Shown: positions 14,582-18,006 of the stretch, in pieces
How positions within the stretch are numbered: position 1 is the first letter of the stretch
Layout of the letters: each line of letters opens with the position of its first letter
Assembly (NCBI GenBank): GCA_946626015.1
Contig: CAMOTT010000026.1
Span: 1 to 18,006 of the forward strand
Reading direction: 5' to 3'
Source of the DNA: an uncultured Clostridia bacterium
GTDB lineage: Bacteria > Bacillota > Clostridia > Oscillospirales > Acutalibacteraceae
Length of the DNA: 18,006 nucleotides
Made by a program: the position numbers and the translations under genes
The notes under the pieces: generated by a model
Told to the model about the DNA's origin: nothing
The model's input: the letters and a program-made list of their open reading frames with translations, nothing else
Databases searched by the model: none

Positions 14582-16239
14582 TCGAGATCACCTCGCCCTT
14601 CCATAAAGATTTGCCGGATCGTCAGCTTGCCGTCAATGCACTGCTGCGTTTTTTCGGAGAACTCGATGCCGTTGTAGGCCAGCAGCTCCTTCATTTCCTG
14701 GAGCATTTTAGTGTCTCCCTTCTTGCTGGCGCTGATCGCCAAAAGCTCCACCAGCTCAACGGATACGTCATTCTGTCCATAGGCCTTGTTCAGCACCTCG
14801 TGCGCCTGTTCCATGTCGCCCTTGAGCATCAGGGCGATCGCCTTCTGTCGGTAAATCTCGCCCGCTAAGGAATTCTTCTCCAGAGCCTCGTCGCACAGAG
14901 CGATGACTTCGTCAAACTTGCCGTCGCGGCGGAGCATCTCCGCTTTGAAGGCGACGATCTTGTCCTCGTCTCTGCCGTTTGTCTCAAGCAGCTTGACCAT
15001 TTTTTCCGCCTCGTCCGTTTTGCCCATGGCGTAGTATGACCTTGCCTTGTAGATCATGGCGCTGCTGTCATTGAGGTTTGTCTTCAGAACCTTATCGCAG
15101 CACTCTATGGCCTTTTCGTATTTTTCAGCGTTGAAGCAGGTCTCAAGCGTGGGGCTGACATAGAGCCAGAGCTTTTCGGGATAATCCTCCGCCAGCTTTT
15201 CGAGCTGAGCCAGCTGAACCTCCAGGCTCTGCCCCGATACCTTTGCCGAATAATATCTGTAGTAACCCATAAGCGGCGCGTAAAGATCCTTGTGCTCCGC
15301 TGAAAGAGCGTCAAGCTTCGCCAGCAGGGTCTTGTAGTCGGGCTCGGCTTCTCCGATCGAGCTCTGATACTCCTTGAACATTTCGTAGACCAGAGAGTCC
15401 GTTTCTTTGACCTTTAAATATTCGTCATAGGCCGCCTTCATATCCGGAGACAGTTTTTTAACATTTATGTTCTCGGCGTTTTCTATGACCTGTCCGGCGT
15501 TGATGGGGCCGCCCACCTTTTCGATAAGTCTGATGTACCTTTTGATGGTGTTGGTGCCGGTCTCAAATATCACGATCTCATCTTTTCCGCCGGGGAGCTT
15601 TGCGTTAAGCTCGCTCGCTCTCTTCTCCGCCTCGTTGAACTGCTCCATTGCCTGTGAAAGCCGGTGCTGTTTTATAAGCGAACCTGTGTCGTGTACCGGC
15701 TTTGCGATGTAAATGTTGACCGCGGCAAACACCGCCGCAGCGATAAAGGCCAGCGCTGAAAGGAAGATGAAGAAAAACGCGCCGAAGCTCACCTTTGTTG
15801 CCGCCATTTCCTCAACGCAGACTGAGCAGTATTCAAACCCCTCCACAGAGTCGTCCCGCCTGCGTGTGTAGCAGCGTTTGCACAGCTCTTCCTCGGGGAT
15901 CTCCTCCTCCGCAGCGTCCTCCCGGGGCTCTTCGGTTATATCCTCGCAGGATTGCAGGTCTCCGCCCTGGAACACCTTGTCGCTTTCATCCGGCAGATCC
16001 GCTTTTTCCGCATCAAGGTCAGCCTCCGCCTCATCAAGGGCTTCCCTGATCTCCTCCGGAACATCTTCGGTCTCCGCGTCAGCGGCTTCCTCCGCCTCCT
16101 CAGCGGTTTCCGCCTCCTGCCCTTCCGCCGCCTCCTGCGCCTCGGCAGCCTCTCCGGCAGCGTCGGTGCTGAGGATCTCCTCCGGGTTTTCCGGGAGTTT
16201 TTCGGTTTCAAGCTCATTGTTTTTTTCAAACTCGTCCAA
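14578..16239 (-). CDS. Zinc-ribbon, single-TM, TPR-repeat protein with acidic N-terminus, about 553 aa
   Basis: Order of parts: a highly acidic Glu/Ala-rich stretch (1-119); a zinc ribbon CKRC...CSVC (Cys120, 123, 138, 141); one membrane segment (about 151-178, FGAFFFIFLSALAFIAAAVF); then a long helical region with TPR-like units in the C-terminal half, for example AEKYEKAIECCDKVLKTNL, SAMIYKARSYYAMGKTDEAE and AGEIYRQKAIALMLKGDMEQ. It looks like a membrane-tethered scaffold for protein contacts; no catalytic motif is seen. The start is TTG at 16239, with AGGAGG 7 bases upstream; an in-frame TTG 18 bases earlier overlaps that site and is rejected. It opens the operon and overlaps the next gene by four bases. 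Which side of the membrane the TPR part faces is not settled by the flanking charges. Confidence 0.82.
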   Translation of the reverse strand: MDEFEKNNELETEKLPENPEEILSTDAAGEAAEAQEAAEGQEAETAEEAEEAADAETEDVPEEIREALDEAEADLDAEKADLPDESDKVFQGGDLQSCEDITEEPREDAAEEEIPEEELCKRCYTRRRDDSVEGFEYCSVCVEEMAATKVSFGAFFFIFLSALAFIAAAVFAAVNIYIAKPVHDTGSLIKQHRLSQAMEQFNEAEKRASELNAKLPGGKDEIVIFETGTNTIKRYIRLIEKVGGPINAGQVIENAENINVKKLSPDMKAAYDEYLKVKETDSLVYEMFKEYQSSIGEAEPDYKTLLAKLDALSAEHKDLYAPLMGYYRYYSAKVSGQSLEVQLAQLEKLAEDYPEKLWLYVSPTLETCFNAEKYEKAIECCDKVLKTNLNDSSAMIYKARSYYAMGKTDEAEKMVKLLETNGRDEDKIVAFKAEMLRRDGKFDEVIALCDEALEKNSLAGEIYRQKAIALMLKGDMEQAHEVLNKAYGQNDVSVELVELLAISASKKGDTKMLQEMKELLAYNGIEFSEKTQQCIDGKLTIRQIFMEGRGDLE

Positions 16240-16265
16240 AGCAAAACCTCCTAACAAATTTTTTG

Positions 16266-16271
16266 ATTATA
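16266..16271 (-). promoter_or_regulatory. -10 box of the TPR-protein operon promoter
   Basis: A perfect TATAAT on the minus strand lies 26 bases before the TTG start, within an AT-rich tract. No good TTGACA match is found at 15-18 bases upstream, where only T-rich hexamers occur, so the promoter may be weak, activated or UP-element assisted. Confidence 0.5.
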
Positions 16272-16603
16272 CATACTGTTTTTATAACAAAAATTTATGA
16301 CAAGACCCTCGGGTAAATAAAAATTTTTTGTAAAAACTTAAATTATTTTTTACAAGAGCCGCGTTATCTTTTTGCTTGCAGTTTGTGACGCCGTATCCGT
16401 GCCGGCGCCTGTTTTCGGCTTTCCGCCTCATCCGACTGCCTTGCGGCAGCCACCTTCCCCTCAAAGGGGAAGGCAAGGACTGTTTCTATCGGTTGGCGGG
16501 TCTGTTTCCCATAAGACACATCCGTTCTGCTCAACACATAACGCGCTGCCGCGTTTGCCCGGCACAATAATACAGCCCTCTTTTTTGCTGACCGCTTGCC
16601 TGC
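16272..16603. other. Gene-free region: AT-rich leader plus palindromic repeat
   Basis: No credible gene is seen. Positions 16255-16365 are very AT-rich and carry a 10-bp direct repeat AAATTTTTTG at 16256 and 16321; the rest is GC-rich, with a palindromic repeat (16424-16478) and a small AACGCG/CGCGTT hairpin (16540-16555). No convincing terminator for the HAD gene that ends at 16604 is visible, although its transcript must stop before the next operon. Confidence 0.65.
16424..16478. repeat. Palindromic intergenic repeat (two adjoining hairpins)
   Basis: CGCCTCATCCGA is followed by a hairpin CTGCC/GGCAG (16436-16440 and 16445-16449), then a perfect 9-bp palindrome CCTTCCCCT/AGGGGAAGG (16453-16461 and 16465-16473) and CAAGG. 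The order (CTCA motif, variable hairpin, pyrimidine/purine palindrome, CAAG) is the same as in each half of the composite repeat at 12422-12554, although the bases differ. Spurious open frames across it on both strands are not genes. Confidence 0.65.
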
Positions 16604-17173
16604 CTACTTGATTTTTGTTATCTTATCCTTCTTGACAAGGTAGACGTTTTTTGAGATATCCATCATGGCCTTATCGTTGTGGGAGTCGGTGTAAAAGTTC
16701 TCGATCACCTCGTCCGGGTATTTCATGCGGAAGGCCTTGACCTTATTCTCCCGGAAACAGGGGAAAACGATCTTCTTTTTCTCCAGATCCATCTGGGAGC
16801 CGATGCAGTCCCTTATGCCCAGCCGGAGACACTGCTCCCGGAGAAGGAGCTCCGGGCTGGCGGAGACCACCACATCGTTGTCGGTGTGTATCTCCTTGTA
16901 AAACGGGCGGATCTTTTTGCCGTTTATCTGCCAGAATTCCCTGGTCAATATCTCCTCCACGTCGTCCATGGACTGCCATATCTCCTCGATAAATCCGCCG
17001 TAATCACGGAACACATCGTCAATGGAGATCCTGCCCCGTTTATAGTTCACCACGGCGCGGATCACGTTGGGGGTATATTTTATCAAAAACGGGTGGTGCT
17101 TCATAAAGAGCTTGAACATATCCACGGCGCTCTCGCCGTCATAGATCGTATTGTCAAAATCAAAAACGTTCAT
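16604..17173 (-). CDS. HAD-superfamily (SerB-like, subfamily IB) phosphatase, 189 aa
   Basis: This is a small haloacid-dehalogenase-type phosphohydrolase. Motif I is DFDNTIYDG (Asp5 nucleophile, Asp7 general acid), motif II VVVSAS (Ser104), motif III ENKVKAF (Lys144) and motif IV FYTDSHNDKAMMD (Asp163, Asp167). An alpha-helical cap occupies about residues 15-85, as in subfamily I phosphoserine-phosphatase-like enzymes. All catalytic positions are present, so it should be active; the substrate is unknown, and assignment as SerB itself is not justified. A GAGG overlaps the stop of the upstream lipoprotein gene, and only 6 bases separate the two genes, so it is cotranscribed with that gene and with the radical SAM gene before it. 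Confidence 0.87.
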   Translation of the reverse strand: MNVFDFDNTIYDGESAVDMFKLFMKHHPFLIKYTPNVIRAVVNYKRGRISIDDVFRDYGGFIEEIWQSMDDVEEILTREFWQINGKKIRPFYKEIHTDNDVVVSASPELLLREQCLRLGIRDCIGSQMDLEKKKIVFPCFRENKVKAFRMKYPDEVIENFYTDSHNDKAMMDISKNVYLVKKDKITKIK

Positions 17174-17179
17174 AAAACC

Positions 17180-17626
17180 TCACTGACTGATAGCGTCATA
17201 TTCCGTGATCTGCATGGTCAGGGAATGTTCGTAGCCCCGGTAATCCCTGGGATACCAGAACACCACCACGCAGGCGCCCTCCAGAGTGTTGGAGGCAAAC
17301 ATCGCCCTCTCCTTGCTGGGCTCTTCGGGGTAGACGCTGTTTTTGTCGAAAAATTCTACGCAGCCCGCGTACTCCAGCTTGTCAACATATTTCAGAAAAT
17401 CCTCATAGGAATAATCGTCGATATATATAACGACCCTGCGGAACCCTTTGTCGCCGATTTTTTCCACGTAATTGACCTGCTCCGCCGCCGGGGGGATAAT
17501 ATCCCCGAAAAAGGCGTCCGCCGGCCAGGGATAGGTCTTGGCCCCGCTTTTTTCTCCCCTTCCGCAGCCGGGGAAGCAAACCGCAAGGCTCAGCAGGAGC
17601 ACCGCGGAAACAAATTTCTTAAACAT
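17180..17626 (-). CDS. Small predicted lipoprotein, 148 aa, unknown function
   Basis: The protein begins MFKKFVSAVLLLSLAVCFPG and then CGRG, a lipoprotein-type signal with Cys21 as the likely lipidated residue, although the lipobox (F-P-G-C) is not canonical. The mature part of about 127 residues includes VVIYIDDYSYEDFLKYVDKL, which reads as a compact alpha/beta domain, and is rich in Tyr and Asp. I recognise no family. The ATG at 17626 is preceded by AAGG and lies 5 bases after the stop of the radical SAM gene; a longer open frame upstream overlaps that gene and would bury the signal peptide, so it is rejected. Its position between a radical SAM protein and a HAD phosphatase suggests a shared pathway at the membrane, but nothing in the sequence names it. 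Confidence 0.75.
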   Translation of the reverse strand: MFKKFVSAVLLLSLAVCFPGCGRGEKSGAKTYPWPADAFFGDIIPPAAEQVNYVEKIGDKGFRRVVIYIDDYSYEDFLKYVDKLEYAGCVEFFDKNSVYPEEPSKERAMFASNTLEGACVVVFWYPRDYRGYEHSLTMQITEYDAISQ

Positions 17627-17631
17627 TGACC

Positions 17632-18006
17632 TTATGAGTCCTTTCTGTCCCTGTAATACTGGGTCTTGGGGTTGGGGTGGGGATTTTCCTGCCACAGCTT
17701 TTCCGCCTGAGGCGCCCATTTTTGGGCGAATTTATCGCAGCGGGCGCAGACGGTGTCCACGTCCTCCGGGGCGATAAGGTCGGTGGATTTTGCCCCGGTC
17801 TGTTTGATTATGCTCCGCAGGCACTGGGGGTTTTCCAGCATTGGACAGGGGCGCAGATGGTTGTCGTTAAAGGGCTGGTTGTGGTAAAAAGCCTGGAACA
17901 GGGGGTTTTGCAGCGCCTCCAGAAGGGTATGGGTGCGGATATTGGAATCCGAAAAATGGATGAACACGCAGGGCTCGATATCCCCCGCGGAATTGATATG
18001 GAAATA
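17632..18006 (-). CDS. Radical SAM protein, C-terminal part (124 residues, partial)
   Basis: The gene enters from the right edge and only its C-terminus is seen; the CxxxCxxC motif of the radical SAM core is outside the window, so the family is inferred. The visible start reads YFHINSAGDIEPCVFIHFSD, close to the NxxGDxxPC segment found in radical SAM proteins with a SPASM-like or HpnH-like C-terminal extension. Further cysteines lie in RPCPMLENPQC and VCARC, giving five in all (visible residues 13, 54, 62, 87, 90), enough to bind an auxiliary iron-sulfur cluster. PFNDNHLRPCPMLENP is another distinctive segment. The internal GTG at 17967 is not the start, because the frame stays open to the edge. 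The lipoprotein gene begins 5 bases after its stop. Confidence 0.75.
   Translation of the reverse strand, partial: YFHINSAGDIEPCVFIHFSDSNIRTHTLLEALQNPLFQAFYHNQPFNDNHLRPCPMLENPQCLRSIIKQTGAKSTDLIAPEDVDTVCARCDKFAQKWAPQAEKLWQENPHPNPKTQYYRDRKDS

Noticed and set aside
16364..16611. Short frames on both strands around 16.4-16.6 kb
   Set aside because: They cover the palindromic repeat at 16424-16478, have no ribosome site and show no domain.

Overview
The window reads as a chromosomal segment from an anaerobic Firmicute of the Clostridia, probably a gut Ruminococcaceae/Oscillospiraceae-type organism. The evidence is an AddA-type (Firmicutes) recombination nuclease, strong GGAGG-type ribosome binding sites that often drive GTG or TTG starts, consensus sigma-A promoters (TTGACA/TATAAT), tRNA genes with encoded CCA, a moderately GC-rich coding composition, and intergenic palindromic repeats of a style common in gut Clostridia. 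The taxonomic assignment is an inference from these traits. No CRISPR array, prophage, transposase or rRNA was found.

Layout, left to right. (1) 1-402: 5' part of an endonuclease III gene (nth) on the minus strand with its own promoter. (2) 423-7818, minus strand: addA followed by three genes for O-acylation of an extracellular or surface polymer (MBOAT acyltransferase, acyltransferase-3 membrane protein, AlgJ/AlgX-like SGNH protein), closed by an intrinsic terminator. (3) 7791-8095, minus strand: tRNA-Lys(UUU) and tRNA-Val(CAC), each followed by a very similar hairpin/terminator. (4) 8176-9649: a MATE-family exporter, minus strand, with a consensus promoter back-to-back with that of (5) 9679-12361, plus strand: a lipoprotein with two Asp-rich D-x-N/D-x-D motifs, then acetate kinase (ackA). 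(6) 12278-12735: a gene-free stretch full of inverted repeats, including a composite of two inverted copies of one palindromic unit. (7) 12736-16271, minus strand: a three-gene operon of a zinc-ribbon/TM/TPR protein, a small multi-pass membrane protein with an EHxxC...CGHxEH signature, and an HxxxDG (condensation/alcohol-acetyltransferase type) protein. (8) 16272-16603: gene-free, AT-rich leader plus another palindromic repeat. (9) 16604-18006, minus strand: end of a radical SAM protein, a small lipoprotein and a HAD phosphatase, packed with gaps of 5-6 bases.

How the genes fit together. The addA-linked set is a membrane acyl-transfer pathway: the MBOAT protein moves an acyl group across the membrane, the SGNH protein would complete transfer to the polymer outside, and the acyltransferase-3 protein is a second, independent acyl channel. 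AckA supplies ATP and acetate in fermentation. The two most interesting unassigned groups are the TPR/EHxxC/HxxxDG operon and the radical SAM/lipoprotein/HAD operon. Both are tightly arranged and have no function that can be read from sequence alone.
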